IMG/VR virus record: IMGVR_UViG_3300028569_000022
Coordinates: 1 to 64,000 of that record
DNA from: a virus
Strand: one strand, 5' to 3'
Length of the DNA: 64,000 bases
A program made the translations under genes and the position numbers. Positions 18,669 to 29,362 of the stretch are shown piece after piece. Position 1 is the first letter of the stretch. Every line of letters starts with the position of its first letter. Below the pieces are notes generated by a model. It saw nothing but the letters and a program-made list of their open reading frames with translations, did no database searches and was not told the origin of the DNA.

Positions 18669-19169
18669 GTGGCTTTAAGAATATCAAATCTAGAACAAAT
18701 TGCTGAAAAATACAGCAAAAAGCAGTATGTCTTTAAAGACTTACATTTAGATTTTGGTTCAGCTTCGAACTTTAACAGGTTTGAAGAAAAAACGCTGAAT
18801 GGAAATGACGTACAGGTAGATTATGATCTTGCTGCGATCTTTAATTCATTGCGAAATATATTCAACACAAAGCCGGGACAAAGGTTTTTATTTCCGTTAT
18901 ACGGGTTAGATTTAACCCAATTTCTCTTTGAACCAATAACCATGGAAAATGGAAGATCCATAGGCGAACGTATTGGAAGATCCATAGATCAATTTGAAAA
19001 GAGAGTTGAGTTGTTAGAATGTAATGTTACTCCGAATGAAGAAGATAACACGTATGAAATAACAATTAATATAAAAGTGCCTATATATGATACTGTAGCA
19101 ACAATGAGTGCTCTGTTGGATAAAAAAGCTCAAAAAATGACAGTATTACAAACTAGTAGAAACAGATAA
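18669..19169 (+). CDS. gp25: Baseplate wedge protein gp25 (GPW/gp25 family)
   Basis: 166 residues (T4 gp25 has 132), with a GTG start. The family signature is clear: DLAAIFNSLRNIFNTKPGQR followed by FLFPLYGLDLTQFLFEP, then an alternating strand region (YEITINIKVPIYDT). Gp25 sits in the inner wedge, interacts with gp6 and helps trigger sheath assembly. The gp6-like gene begins on the last base of its stop codon, the usual T4-like order 25-6. The N-terminal 45 residues extend beyond the core family. Confidence 0.88.
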   Translation: MALRISNLEQIAEKYSKKQYVFKDLHLDFGSASNFNRFEEKTLNGNDVQVDYDLAAIFNSLRNIFNTKPGQRFLFPLYGLDLTQFLFEPITMENGRSIGERIGRSIDQFEKRVELLECNVTPNEEDNTYEITINIKVPIYDTVATMSALLDKKAQKMTVLQTSRNR

Positions 19170-21013
19170 TGCAAAACGAAAATTACCCTTCATTTCCAAT
19201 CGCTCCAAATACATATGCTGCATTTGACGCAATATCGTTAAGAAATTTAATAATAGAAAGACTTAATGCTCAAGGCACTTTTACTGATCAAAATTATATT
19301 GGATCTAATTTGGCGTCAATAATAGATATTGTCGCATATGCATTCAATACTCTTTTGTTTTATCTTAATAGAACAAGCTCAGAAGCAACGTTTACTGAGG
19401 CACAAGTATATGAAAATATTAATAGAATAGTAAAATTACTTGACTATAAACCTGTAGGATACCAAACATCCACTCTCGCCTTTCAAGTATCTGCTGATAA
19501 TAGAAATAATACTTTTGAAGTAGCAAATCAATATTATACTATTCCACGATACTCCTATCTAATTGTATCCGGGGTTCCGTTTTCGTTCAATGAAGATATT
19601 ACGTTCACTGTGAACGAAAGTAATAGAATAGTAGAATTAATGCAGGTATCAAACAGAAAATTGCTGTTTCAAGGATCGTTTCGAGAAAGCCCTATACATA
19701 ATGCAGCTGGGAATCCAAATGAAATAGTAACAATTAATGTAGTAAATTCGCTAATAGATCATTTTAACATACATGTGTATGTATATGAACAAGATCAATC
19801 AAAATGGGTGCAATACAACGAATCTCATAGCATGTATATGGAGCAGCCAAATTCAAAATCTTTCGAAAAAAGATTAAATTCGAACTTACAGTATGAAATA
19901 CTGTTTGGGGACGATGTCAATGGTCGAAAATTACAACAAGGAGAAAAAGTTGTAGTGTATTTCTTGCAAAGCTCTGGAGAAAAGGGAGTAGTAGGACCAG
20001 GAAGTTTAAGCGGACCAGCGAACACAACAAAATATATTGTACTTAACACAGCTTTGTTGAGTCAGATAATGAATGACGTTAAGCAAGATCAAACTTCTGT
20101 TTATTTGCAAACCAGAGAATTCAGAAGTTTGAATTTCTCTAATGCTGCTGGCTCTACTATGCCAAAGGATATAGAGTCTGCTGACGAAATCAGAAAACAT
20201 GCACCTGCAGCATTTAGAAGTCAATATAGATTACTAACTCAGCAAGATTTTGAAGTCTTTATACGGACTAATTTTTCGAATTTTATATCTGATGTGAAGG
20301 TGTTTAATAATTGGGAATATACTTCAGACTATTTGAGATATTTTCAAAACTTAAATTTAGATCCGGTAGCATTCCAACAAATTGCATTAAACCAAATCAT
20401 CTATGCGGACGCTTGTAATTTTAATAACATATACATTTGTGCTATACCTGGAATTGGGTTTGCTGCGAGCTTGAAGTATTTATTGCCTGCACAAAAAGAG
20501 GCGATAATTTCTGGAATTCAACCACTAAAGCCTTTAACATCTGAAATAACATTTATTGATCCAATTTACCTGTCCGTTAGATTTGGAACGGAAAATTCAA
20601 CAGGCGACACGGTAGTAGAAGACCGATACTTTACAAAGCTGGAGATAACAAAAACCAGAAGAACAGGTAAGAGTGACCAGAGTATTATCAATGAAGTAGC
20701 ATCAATATTCCAACAGTATTTTATGCCACAACAGCAAAAAATAGGCGGCCAATTTGACTATAGCTCTCTTGTAGCCAAAATATTGGCAGTTGAAGGTGTA
20801 GATAGTATTGCTACTGTTAATATATATACTTTGCAGTCCGTTCCAGGCTTACGAATGTTATTATGGAATTCAACTTATCCTGATTTAGATAAACGAATAA
20901 TAAATCACAACATAACACTCGAACCTTTTCAATTTCTCTTTTATGAAGATCTAAATAAAATCCCCGAATACATCTTCGTCAAGCAGACGGCATATAATGA
21001 TTCTAGTCAATAA
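19169..21013 (+). CDS. gp6: Baseplate wedge protein gp6-like (baseplate J family)
   Basis: 614 residues (T4 gp6 has 660). The N-terminus is typical of the family: DAISLRNLIIERLNAQGTFTD, then GSNLASIIDIVAYAFNTLLF and LNRTSSEATFTEAQ. Further on are KLLDYKPVGYQT and the conserved RKHAPAAFRSQYRLLTQQDFE. Gp6 dimers join the wedges into the baseplate ring and drive its conformational change. The ATG overlaps the gp25 stop by one base (TAATG), so the two are translationally coupled. The protein appears intact. Confidence 0.88.
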   Translation: MQNENYPSFPIAPNTYAAFDAISLRNLIIERLNAQGTFTDQNYIGSNLASIIDIVAYAFNTLLFYLNRTSSEATFTEAQVYENINRIVKLLDYKPVGYQTSTLAFQVSADNRNNTFEVANQYYTIPRYSYLIVSGVPFSFNEDITFTVNESNRIVELMQVSNRKLLFQGSFRESPIHNAAGNPNEIVTINVVNSLIDHFNIHVYVYEQDQSKWVQYNESHSMYMEQPNSKSFEKRLNSNLQYEILFGDDVNGRKLQQGEKVVVYFLQSSGEKGVVGPGSLSGPANTTKYIVLNTALLSQIMNDVKQDQTSVYLQTREFRSLNFSNAAGSTMPKDIESADEIRKHAPAAFRSQYRLLTQQDFEVFIRTNFSNFISDVKVFNNWEYTSDYLRYFQNLNLDPVAFQQIALNQIIYADACNFNNIYICAIPGIGFAASLKYLLPAQKEAIISGIQPLKPLTSEITFIDPIYLSVRFGTENSTGDTVVEDRYFTKLEITKTRRTGKSDQSIINEVASIFQQYFMPQQQKIGGQFDYSSLVAKILAVEGVDSIATVNIYTLQSVPGLRMLLWNSTYPDLDKRIINHNITLEPFQFLFYEDLNKIPEYIFVKQTAYNDSSQ

Positions 21014-21019
21014 AACGTC

Positions 21020-24000
21020 ATGGAAACTCTCAAATTTTCTGTATCGCCATTATTAAAAAAAGAAGGAGCGTATAAAGGAAATGTGTATGCTACTCAGTTT
21101 GAGTTTAAGCAACAAAATTTCTTTGAATATACTGAAACTGCGTGGGAATTTGGTGATGGAAATACTGCGTACAACAGCACTACAGCAGCACACATATATA
21201 ATTATCCAGGCATATATCAAGTAAGTTTATCAGCATGGTCAAATAACGGTTATTTACAGACAGCAAAAGAACAAATTGATGTTGATTATATTATAAGAGA
21301 TTCGATGGTTGCAACTAAAATTCCGGCTGATAAAAGTGTAGTTGGGGCTAAGACAAAAGAATGTTTCACTATAGCATTAACTTCAACAAGAATACAAGAG
21401 CCAATAGTAGTAGCTTTGCACTCGTTAGGTTCTGCCTCTATTCCGTACTCTGCTGCTCCTCAGAAGTGGAATTTTTTAACACAGAGGTGGAGATTTGTTG
21501 ATGCAACAACAAATGAAGTCATTTCAGGAAATCTCATTGAAGTAAACACAGCTCCAATATACAGCAATTCAAATCAAATTGCAGTATCTGGAGAATTTTC
21601 ATTTTATTATATCGATGATTCTCCTACACAATTTGATAGTGGAGTGGGATGTCCTGCTATGTTGATTGTCACGCTGAGTGCTCAAAATTTTTTATATCCA
21701 CCAGAAACATTAAGATACCCGTATTACAGTTACAGCAACACAGAATCTGTGCAAGTAGCAATTCCTAGATTTATAATGGATTTAGTTCCTACTGAATTAA
21801 AAATTACAGAAAATTATCTGAGTAATGTGTATCCTATAAAATGGACGACTGTTCCTGTCCCCGTAATGGTGACATGCGTGTTTAATCCTTTAACGTTGCC
21901 TTCATTTGCATCGTCGACTGACGTGCTATCCTCAAGTGATATGTTTAGTTATCCTAAAACTAATATTCACGGAAACGTTAATCCAGTAACGCTGAGTTTA
22001 TCTGGAGTAGATCCTAGCCTTTATGTAGTAGATGAAGCGCCTAATATATTCTTTAATGCAACAGACGATGACGGAGGACTTATAAGAGGGTATATATTCA
22101 CCACAATAACTCCCCTAAGTCCAATCTCAGCAACATGTGTTGTAGCTTCTACTACTGCTGTGAATTTGTTGCCGGATACTGCAAATCCTAAACGTTTTCA
22201 GTTCCCTGTTGGATATAACATTCCAACAGAAGTATACGTCTCACATCCGTTTGAGTGTAACTTGAATAAAATAAACATTGTTCCATATAGTTCTAATTGT
22301 CAAACAGTAGATTATTTTATGGCAAAAAAGGCATTGCGGACCGGGTTTATACAAACGATATCAATTCCCCAATTGTCGTCAAATACTGTCGATAATCTAC
22401 AATTATCAGGAACAGCAGGGGTTTATGGTATGTCTTACAATCCAAATACGGAAACACTGTATGCTGCAGATTCCGATCAAAATACCATATTGAAAATTGA
22501 TAAAAATGGAAAAATTATAACATCAGTTCAGGTATCAGCAACTACTTTAGATTCATATAATACCCCGTCATGTGTTTCAGTAGCTGAAAATGGGGATGTG
22601 TGGGTTTCTTTATATGATAGTCATCAATTATTAAAATATACGGCTGATTTATCAGCTGTAGCTTGTGTTGCAATGCCTTTTAATTCAACTCAACTACTAA
22701 CTGCGGTTGATGAGTTTGATAGTCCGTTGATCGCTCCACCAATCGTAGAAACCACAAATAACGGAGAGGTGTGGGCATGTTATGCAAATCCTCTATCTAG
22801 CTTATTAGTTAAGTATAACTCATCTGGAAATTTATTGCTTAGTTGCACTGAATTGGAGTCAACAAGTGAACCTTCTTGCTTGGCCATAGATAAAGATTAT
22901 AATGTTTGGGTTGCATGTAAAAACACAAACCAAGTTCAACAATATGATTCGAACGGCAATAAAAAACAATCTTTTAGCTTCTTGAGACCTAGCTTTATAT
23001 CGATAGATAATGACAATGATGTGTGGGTTGCACATGGATATAATCTATTGAGTTACCTCAACACAGCAACTCTTCAGGTTAATACTTGGAGAGTAACGTT
23101 CTTTCCAAAGCTTGAAATAACACTAGCGTTTACAAGGCCATACGTATATGATGAGTATCCCGAAGAGGACTTGCGGAATATTTTATCTAATGATGAAATA
23201 TGGGGAGGATTAACAGTTGACGTGTTTAATCGAGTTTGGGTTATAGATTCTGTCAACAATAATATAGGAATGTTTAATAAGTCAACCATAACCAATTTTA
23301 AAGTAATGAAAGCTTATCCAACAGCTTCGACTAACTATATTGTTGAAACTGGGTTAGATTACGTAACTCACGTTAACGTTTCATCTGAATTGCCTCAAGT
23401 TCCTGTTCGTTCCATACAAGCATCTGGAGACTGGTCGGGTAATCGATGGTTGCAAAAATATGCAAATAAATACATAACTACATCTATAAAGGGTGCTTCA
23501 ACACCGTTTGAGGTACTCCCGTTAGTTAACAACGAACAAATATTAACAATGGATATATATGTTAGGGACAGTAAACGAGCTAGCGTAAATTTTACTGGAG
23601 ATCGAGTGGGCTCTATGTTTGGATATAGAGTATTTGATGTTAATATCGGCGATGCTGAAGCATATGATGTGTTTCAAATTGGCAGAGTTGATTTAAACAT
23701 AAAGGAGCACACGTCTCAATTAGATCAATTTGAATATGTAATAACAGGAAAGTCGAAAAGCACAGATGAGAACGTTTCATTGAGTACCGTAACTTACGAC
23801 GAGTTTTTATTTACTAATAGAAGAAAACAACAATTTAAGCTTACTAAGACAAATGGAAATTTCGATTTTGCTGAATACTTTAACAGACTGGCTTTACCTC
23901 AAACTCTTATTGAAAGTCCGTTGCTGATTAGCGAGTTCATAACAGGACTGTTTGGAAATGGTGAAGGAATGACTGAAGACGCAAGTCGGACAATATACGA

Positions 24001-24577
24001 AAAGACAGCAAATTTTGTTGCGAACCATTCGGATATAGAAACAGCTGAAATCGATAAATTAATATCTCTAGCGGAAGCTCTATCAATAGATTCTAAAACA
24101 TTTGGAAGCAACTTTCCAACAGAAGTAATAAAGTATTTGAATGTTTTCTCCACACCAATTCACAATTTAAGAGGAGTTCCTGTATATCAAACTATAGTAG
24201 CTGAAAATTTAGGAGCATATTTAAATATAACTGATACAATAAGTGCTGGAGAATATATTCTAGCAAAGGATAAAGCATATGATGAATACAAGTTGATTTT
24301 TGTAAATGCATTAACTGATGGTACTCTAATATATCCTCTATCGTCACTTAACGCAGACTCTCTTAGAAAGTATCCAAGCGAACAGTATTACACACAATAT
24401 CACTTTTTTAAGTATAACACAGAAAACATTATAGGCTTTCAAAATAACACGATTGAGTGGGATGCTAATTTAACTGCCATTTCTCGTACGTTATCAGGAT
24501 ATGAAGATTGGTATAAAGAAGATGGTGTTGCTGAAATATATTTCAATAATACATTAACGAGAGGGCTCTTCTCATAA
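21020..24577 (+). CDS. Large baseplate-associated structural protein with PKD and propeller-like domains
   Basis: 1185 residues, 6 bases after gp6, the position of gene 7 in T4 (positional inference only). Domains in order: a PKD-like domain (WEFGDGNTAYN...YNYPGIYQVSLSAW, ~40-75); beta-rich segments; an NHL/SMP-30-like region (~465-760) with repeats such as GMSYNPNTETLYAADS, GDVWVSLYDSHQLLKY, GEVWACYANP, YNVWVACKNTNQVQQYDS and NDVWVAHGYN; one FGY module (NFTGDRVGSMFGYRV, ~850-895); and a C-terminal helical domain ending in NNTIEWDANLTAI and an RGLFS tail, which I associate with baseplate proteins of T4-like aquatic phages. No enzyme motif is recognised. Confidence 0.6.
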   Translation: METLKFSVSPLLKKEGAYKGNVYATQFEFKQQNFFEYTETAWEFGDGNTAYNSTTAAHIYNYPGIYQVSLSAWSNNGYLQTAKEQIDVDYIIRDSMVATKIPADKSVVGAKTKECFTIALTSTRIQEPIVVALHSLGSASIPYSAAPQKWNFLTQRWRFVDATTNEVISGNLIEVNTAPIYSNSNQIAVSGEFSFYYIDDSPTQFDSGVGCPAMLIVTLSAQNFLYPPETLRYPYYSYSNTESVQVAIPRFIMDLVPTELKITENYLSNVYPIKWTTVPVPVMVTCVFNPLTLPSFASSTDVLSSSDMFSYPKTNIHGNVNPVTLSLSGVDPSLYVVDEAPNIFFNATDDDGGLIRGYIFTTITPLSPISATCVVASTTAVNLLPDTANPKRFQFPVGYNIPTEVYVSHPFECNLNKINIVPYSSNCQTVDYFMAKKALRTGFIQTISIPQLSSNTVDNLQLSGTAGVYGMSYNPNTETLYAADSDQNTILKIDKNGKIITSVQVSATTLDSYNTPSCVSVAENGDVWVSLYDSHQLLKYTADLSAVACVAMPFNSTQLLTAVDEFDSPLIAPPIVETTNNGEVWACYANPLSSLLVKYNSSGNLLLSCTELESTSEPSCLAIDKDYNVWVACKNTNQVQQYDSNGNKKQSFSFLRPSFISIDNDNDVWVAHGYNLLSYLNTATLQVNTWRVTFFPKLEITLAFTRPYVYDEYPEEDLRNILSNDEIWGGLTVDVFNRVWVIDSVNNNIGMFNKSTITNFKVMKAYPTASTNYIVETGLDYVTHVNVSSELPQVPVRSIQASGDWSGNRWLQKYANKYITTSIKGASTPFEVLPLVNNEQILTMDIYVRDSKRASVNFTGDRVGSMFGYRVFDVNIGDAEAYDVFQIGRVDLNIKEHTSQLDQFEYVITGKSKSTDENVSLSTVTYDEFLFTNRRKQQFKLTKTNGNFDFAEYFNRLALPQTLIESPLLISEFITGLFGNGEGMTEDASRTIYEKTANFVANHSDIETAEIDKLISLAEALSIDSKTFGSNFPTEVIKYLNVFSTPIHNLRGVPVYQTIVAENLGAYLNITDTISAGEYILAKDKAYDEYKLIFVNALTDGTLIYPLSSLNADSLRKYPSEQYYTQYHFFKYNTENIIGFQNNTIEWDANLTAISRTLSGYEDWYKEDGVAEIYFNNTLTRGLFS

Positions 24578-24641
24578 CAATTAGAGACAAATTTTCACAT
24601 TTGGATTACGGTAATTTAAGTACTAAACTCGAGGGATTAAT

Positions 24642-24649
24642 GATAAATA
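24642..24649 (+). promoter_or_regulatory. T4-type late promoter, GATAAATA
   Basis: It ends 3 nt before the ATG at 24653, closer than most. With T4 geometry the transcript would begin inside the start codon, so either the start site is shifted or this copy is weak. Confidence 0.45.
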
Positions 24650-24652
24650 ACA

Positions 24653-27600
24653 ATGACTGTGATTAATCCATTTGAAACAACACTCAATTCTCGTGCACTT
24701 ACTAAAAAGAAACCATCTTTTAATGGAGATAGTGACGCACCACTTCCATTTATTGAGTGGAGAAGGCAGACTCTTGTAGCAACCGAACAAGAAGCAAGTA
24801 ATTTATATAACCAATATCTATCCGAGTGGTTTCAAGCATCTAAAAATAACTCAGTAACTATAGATCAAAAGTTTTTGTTGAGACAGAAGTATTTGTATCT
24901 CTTAGCTCAACTTAAATTATTTTTTACTAACGAAGAGAAGCAAAGTTGGTATTCGAAAATTAATCTTGCTGACGAAAAAGAATTATTGTTATCAATCCCT
25001 TTTTTTGCAAAAAAACTTAAATCGATTGCTCTGTATTATCAAAATTTACGAAAAAAACTCAAAAACGCTAAAATTAAATACAATTTAGCTGGATCATCTG
25101 GAGGAATAGAGAAGGAAATACAGCAATATTTATTAGAATTGTTTGCTTCTATGGAGGAAGATGTTGATCCGGCTCTCAGAAGAGCTCTGCCTTCATATGA
25201 TGCAGTTAAAGATTCATTAAAAGTCGAAATAGAAGAATTATATGACGGAACTACTTATTTTGATCGCTCAACTACAATGCCAGTATCTGCGTACGTTGAC
25301 TTGTTTCATGAATCTACTGCGAAATTATTTCAAACAAAAGGACTAACACTATCATCTGACGAGTGGGTATTTAACACATTTTCGGTTCCTGTTACCTCAA
25401 ATTTAACTACATATGTTAATCAAATCACTGGATTGATTTTCGAACAAACTGATCCAGCTCTTTATTACGGATTTGTAAGTAAATATTTAACAGGAAACAG
25501 AATCGTAACCAACTTTGCAGTTCCTTCAGCTGAAGTGGTTTTCAAAGACATTTCAATAACTAAAGGAGATAATTATTTTTATTATCCGTATGGCTCCGTA
25601 AACGAGGTCACTGACACTTCGATGATGGTTCCTGTAGCTTTAAGCTCGCTTAATTTAGTTGGAACCGCTGGAGATGCATTATCCACTGCTGATATTATTC
25701 ACGTAAGATACGGAGATGTAATTAAATCAGCATGGTTACACGAGAGAATATATGATGCTACAGACTCTCATGTTGCAGCAAAAATTAACGGAAAGACAAG
25801 CACTAAGTTTATGTTTCCATATCCTGGAGTTGGTATGTCAGCAGAAGATATTCCGTGGACGGGAAAAAGTCTTTCTTCTACTTCCGAGTTTAAATACCTA
25901 ACAAGAGAATACAAAAATGCTGTAACCTCAGCATACTGGCTAGATCCTCTTTCAGGAGATTCTTGTATTCCAATTCCAATTAATAATTCAACCTTAACAG
26001 ATTGTGGAGCTTTTCCGAGTGTGTATTCAGACAAAGCGGATACAATATATTTGAGAGAAAGTAATGGGGCGGACCAAGCAGCACCATTCACAAGCTTGAG
26101 TTCCTGTTGGCTATATCGCTTCGAACGGACATCTATTCCGATTCACGTATCATTAACTGATCCTATTTTGTGGCCATATCAATACGTAAGCGCTACAGAA
26201 GACTTATTTCCACCACATCTAAAGACGTTTAATTATGATAAAAGATGTGCTACGACAGTATTAAACGATATAAACAAGTCTAATTTAGTTGCTGGTTCAG
26301 CAATCGATCTTGGTGAGAAGGTATATAAGTTGGGTCGATACACTGACAACAAAACCACAGCAATGGAATGTGCGTGGCTTTCTGGTTCGTCAAACGAATC
26401 AGAAACTCATAAGTGGATCTCACAGGATGGGTTTACTGGATTATTTGAGCCTGGTCAAGCTACTAGATTTTTATGGACCGGTGTAAATAAAACTCCTCTC
26501 AGTGGTGTATTCAAGACGTTAAGTCACTCAGAAGAGTGTCCGTTTACTACTAGTAAAGACCCTGAGCATTTGGGCGGAAACCAATGTACATGTAAACAAG
26601 TATATTATACGCCAAGAGGGCATCCTGGCGAAATATTCAGTGAACACAACTCACAAGCAGACTTTATCGTAAAAGAAATAATCGTAGAAGATTCTGATAA
26701 TACTCGATTTTCATCCGGCATTGAACCGTTTACTGGTAGTACATGGGTAGACGAAAACGGATTAACCATAACTGAAACTAATAAATTTGCGTGGTATAAA
26801 ACAGACAGCGTAATTGGAGGATATGGAGATGGAAAGTGGGTTGGAAATCAAGGTAGAACACCACTTGTTTTAGAGACAGGATCTTCTTATTTTTACGTGA
26901 GAGCGGCCTCTCGGACATCAGCTCTTTCTGCTGAAGATCCGTGTTTGGTTGTAAATTACGATCATTCGTTACCTAAGAAAAATACAAAGTGGATACAAGC
27001 CAAATTAGATATCGAAGGAAATTGGATATCAACAGATGTTGAATCAACCATTTCTATTGATGCTGGAGATTTTGTTATTTGGGAACATCCAGAAGTCACT
27101 ACAAACTATTTATTGTCTACCGTTGAGGTGGAAAATGTGTCTGAAAATACTGGTAACATATGGGCTTCTCTTGACGTCCTTGCATATAATACTCCTCTTA
27201 GTACCGCAATAATTACTTGGCCAGTGGAGGTATATGGGAGTGAACCAGAAGAGACGAAATCCCTTCAATATCCAAAATATTCATTTGTGGATGTCCTTTC
27301 AGTAACATATTGGAAATTTAAAAATACTACAACAAATAAAACTTATACGTTTAGTGCTACTGATATTATGACGTTTGCTCCGCCCACTACAGGAGTATAT
27401 GACATTTCAGTAAGAGCAATGATTGCTCTTAGTGGCGGAGAGAGTGGGTTAGTGGTCAATATTCCAGGTGATGGTGGCACAACAATACCTCCGCTAACTG
27501 TAATTCCTCAGTTTGAGTCTACTAAGGAATTAGTTCCAGTAACGCAACCGGTTCCTGGTGCATTGTTAGAAATACCACTAAGCGGATGGAACTATGAAAC

Positions 27601-29362
27601 AAATAAGTATGACGGAAAATCGTTAGGTGCTGCTCCATACTGGGCTGAAAAACATGTAAGTAAATCTCCATCAACAAACTTTGGTGGATTATTTGATTGG
27701 GGATACTCTACAGAATTTATTGAAAGATATCTTCCGAACGCTACACCTCATATATCTAATTTAACAATAAACTACGGACATGTACTAGAATACAAGTCCT
27801 TAAGTTCATCATTTGTGTGGAATCAACCAATTGAATTTCAAACATTTGTAGGAGTTCCACTCTGGTGTAAAATCCAAAGAAATGAAAATAGTTACTCACC
27901 TTTGTCTGCTACGTACGATATTCTTCAATATAGAGATACTCACGCCAAGCCTACATTGAGTGCTAGTGATATTTTATTGAGTAACTATATAGATGGCAGT
28001 CCACTTGAGGTGTTTTATCAAGCAGCAAACTCTTTTACGTGGACCGTGAAAGTTGATACATTATCAAGTGGGACTGTGAGCAAATATAGTTACACAGCAA
28101 TAGGGACTGATCAATCTCATAACGTATTATCTAATAGAAATTATCCAACAATTGCTGTTATACCAATTGCGGAAGATGTTTACAGTAAAAAAGACGTTGG
28201 TGGATTTTTTGTGCCAAATAATTTAGGAGCTTCTAATTACGTAAACAGAAATTATACAGTAAAATTATCAACTGACATAAAAGACGGCTCTGAATTCTTT
28301 GCTAGCGAATTAAACCCAGCAGGAGGAAGAGGATTGACAAAACAACAACAACAAGTACCATATTATTGGGAAGATGACAATCAATGGCTAAAAGCTCCTT
28401 TTAATTCAGGAGTTTTTGCTGGGTCAGTAAGAAAATCCTTAACTAAGGATCTCCAAACATTTGTTCCGTATCAAGAATCTTTAGGATTATCCGTAAATGG
28501 ATTAGTTACTCCTGAAAGTAGAACTTCTCCGTGGGGAGGAGTTGAAGGCACAGAATGGACAGATACACAAAATTTCCCAAAAACATTCGCTGGTGTTCCT
28601 AATGTGCCAGCATGGACAAAAACACAAATTTTAAAGTATACCCAACAGGAAGTAGATTGTTGGACTTCCGACATTTACAGTAATCAGTATGGGTTGTATA
28701 AGTCCTTATCAGCATCTGTCGTAACAGACAGATCCGAGACCACTGGAGAATTATGGGTAAAAACTAAAGAGGGAAATGTTATTACAGGCACCGCAGCACT
28801 ATCATCGATCTACGAACCGTTTAAAGTCATTAATAGCACCGTTTATAGTCAATTGACTGGAAGTGGAATTTGTGTAGTTGATTGCTTTGGAGATGTTGTA
28901 TTTATACAAACTACTAATGCAGTAATTTTTGCTAAAATATTATTCGATCCTGAAACTCTGTTAATAAATACTACTCTTGATGATACAAGATTTATTATAA
29001 CTTCTCTTAACATCGAAAGTGATGAAAGATTAGATGGATATCAAAAATTAGGACAAACTTGGTACTCCCCAAAGAACAAAACAGTTGATATTGCTGTAGT
29101 TTCAATATACCAAAACCAGCTGTTTCCAGAAATTCATAAAGTTCACTTGTCTCCAATGTCTCTTGACAAGGCGTTCCCTTCAACTGAAGATCAAACAACA
29201 ACTTTAACACAAGAGTTGAGTAGCATTTCTGCTAAAAGTGTAGAGTCTGCCTTGTTAACTTATAATGAACCATTGCGTAAGTATGCAATGACCATAAGTG
29301 GAACTACTACAAACGAAAAGCCGTTCGTAGTTAATCTCATACTACAACATGAAAATAGTTAA
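24653..29362 (+). CDS. Very large virion structural protein
   Basis: 1569 residues. The first ~190 are helical and charged (LLRQKYLYLLAQLKLFF, then FFAKKLKSIALYYQNLRKKL), resembling an anchoring or coiled-coil segment. The rest is beta-rich, with several Cys pairs around residues 620-650 (SEECPF, GNQCTCKQ). Around bases 27120-27430 lies a domain also found in the next gene: 'GNIWASLD...TWPVEV...WKFKNTTTNKTY...TTGVYDISV'. The protein has no recognised catalytic motif. Its size, a late promoter and a place after gp25-gp6 imply a peripheral baseplate or long-fibre component. The next gene overlaps its 3' end by 14 bases. Confidence 0.55.
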   Translation: MTVINPFETTLNSRALTKKKPSFNGDSDAPLPFIEWRRQTLVATEQEASNLYNQYLSEWFQASKNNSVTIDQKFLLRQKYLYLLAQLKLFFTNEEKQSWYSKINLADEKELLLSIPFFAKKLKSIALYYQNLRKKLKNAKIKYNLAGSSGGIEKEIQQYLLELFASMEEDVDPALRRALPSYDAVKDSLKVEIEELYDGTTYFDRSTTMPVSAYVDLFHESTAKLFQTKGLTLSSDEWVFNTFSVPVTSNLTTYVNQITGLIFEQTDPALYYGFVSKYLTGNRIVTNFAVPSAEVVFKDISITKGDNYFYYPYGSVNEVTDTSMMVPVALSSLNLVGTAGDALSTADIIHVRYGDVIKSAWLHERIYDATDSHVAAKINGKTSTKFMFPYPGVGMSAEDIPWTGKSLSSTSEFKYLTREYKNAVTSAYWLDPLSGDSCIPIPINNSTLTDCGAFPSVYSDKADTIYLRESNGADQAAPFTSLSSCWLYRFERTSIPIHVSLTDPILWPYQYVSATEDLFPPHLKTFNYDKRCATTVLNDINKSNLVAGSAIDLGEKVYKLGRYTDNKTTAMECAWLSGSSNESETHKWISQDGFTGLFEPGQATRFLWTGVNKTPLSGVFKTLSHSEECPFTTSKDPEHLGGNQCTCKQVYYTPRGHPGEIFSEHNSQADFIVKEIIVEDSDNTRFSSGIEPFTGSTWVDENGLTITETNKFAWYKTDSVIGGYGDGKWVGNQGRTPLVLETGSSYFYVRAASRTSALSAEDPCLVVNYDHSLPKKNTKWIQAKLDIEGNWISTDVESTISIDAGDFVIWEHPEVTTNYLLSTVEVENVSENTGNIWASLDVLAYNTPLSTAIITWPVEVYGSEPEETKSLQYPKYSFVDVLSVTYWKFKNTTTNKTYTFSATDIMTFAPPTTGVYDISVRAMIALSGGESGLVVNIPGDGGTTIPPLTVIPQFESTKELVPVTQPVPGALLEIPLSGWNYETNKYDGKSLGAAPYWAEKHVSKSPSTNFGGLFDWGYSTEFIERYLPNATPHISNLTINYGHVLEYKSLSSSFVWNQPIEFQTFVGVPLWCKIQRNENSYSPLSATYDILQYRDTHAKPTLSASDILLSNYIDGSPLEVFYQAANSFTWTVKVDTLSSGTVSKYSYTAIGTDQSHNVLSNRNYPTIAVIPIAEDVYSKKDVGGFFVPNNLGASNYVNRNYTVKLSTDIKDGSEFFASELNPAGGRGLTKQQQQVPYYWEDDNQWLKAPFNSGVFAGSVRKSLTKDLQTFVPYQESLGLSVNGLVTPESRTSPWGGVEGTEWTDTQNFPKTFAGVPNVPAWTKTQILKYTQQEVDCWTSDIYSNQYGLYKSLSASVVTDRSETTGELWVKTKEGNVITGTAALSSIYEPFKVINSTVYSQLTGSGICVVDCFGDVVFIQTTNAVIFAKILFDPETLLINTTLDDTRFIITSLNIESDERLDGYQKLGQTWYSPKNKTVDIAVVSIYQNQLFPEIHKVHLSPMSLDKAFPSTEDQTTTLTQELSSISAKSVESALLTYNEPLRKYAMTISGTTTNEKPFVVNLILQHENS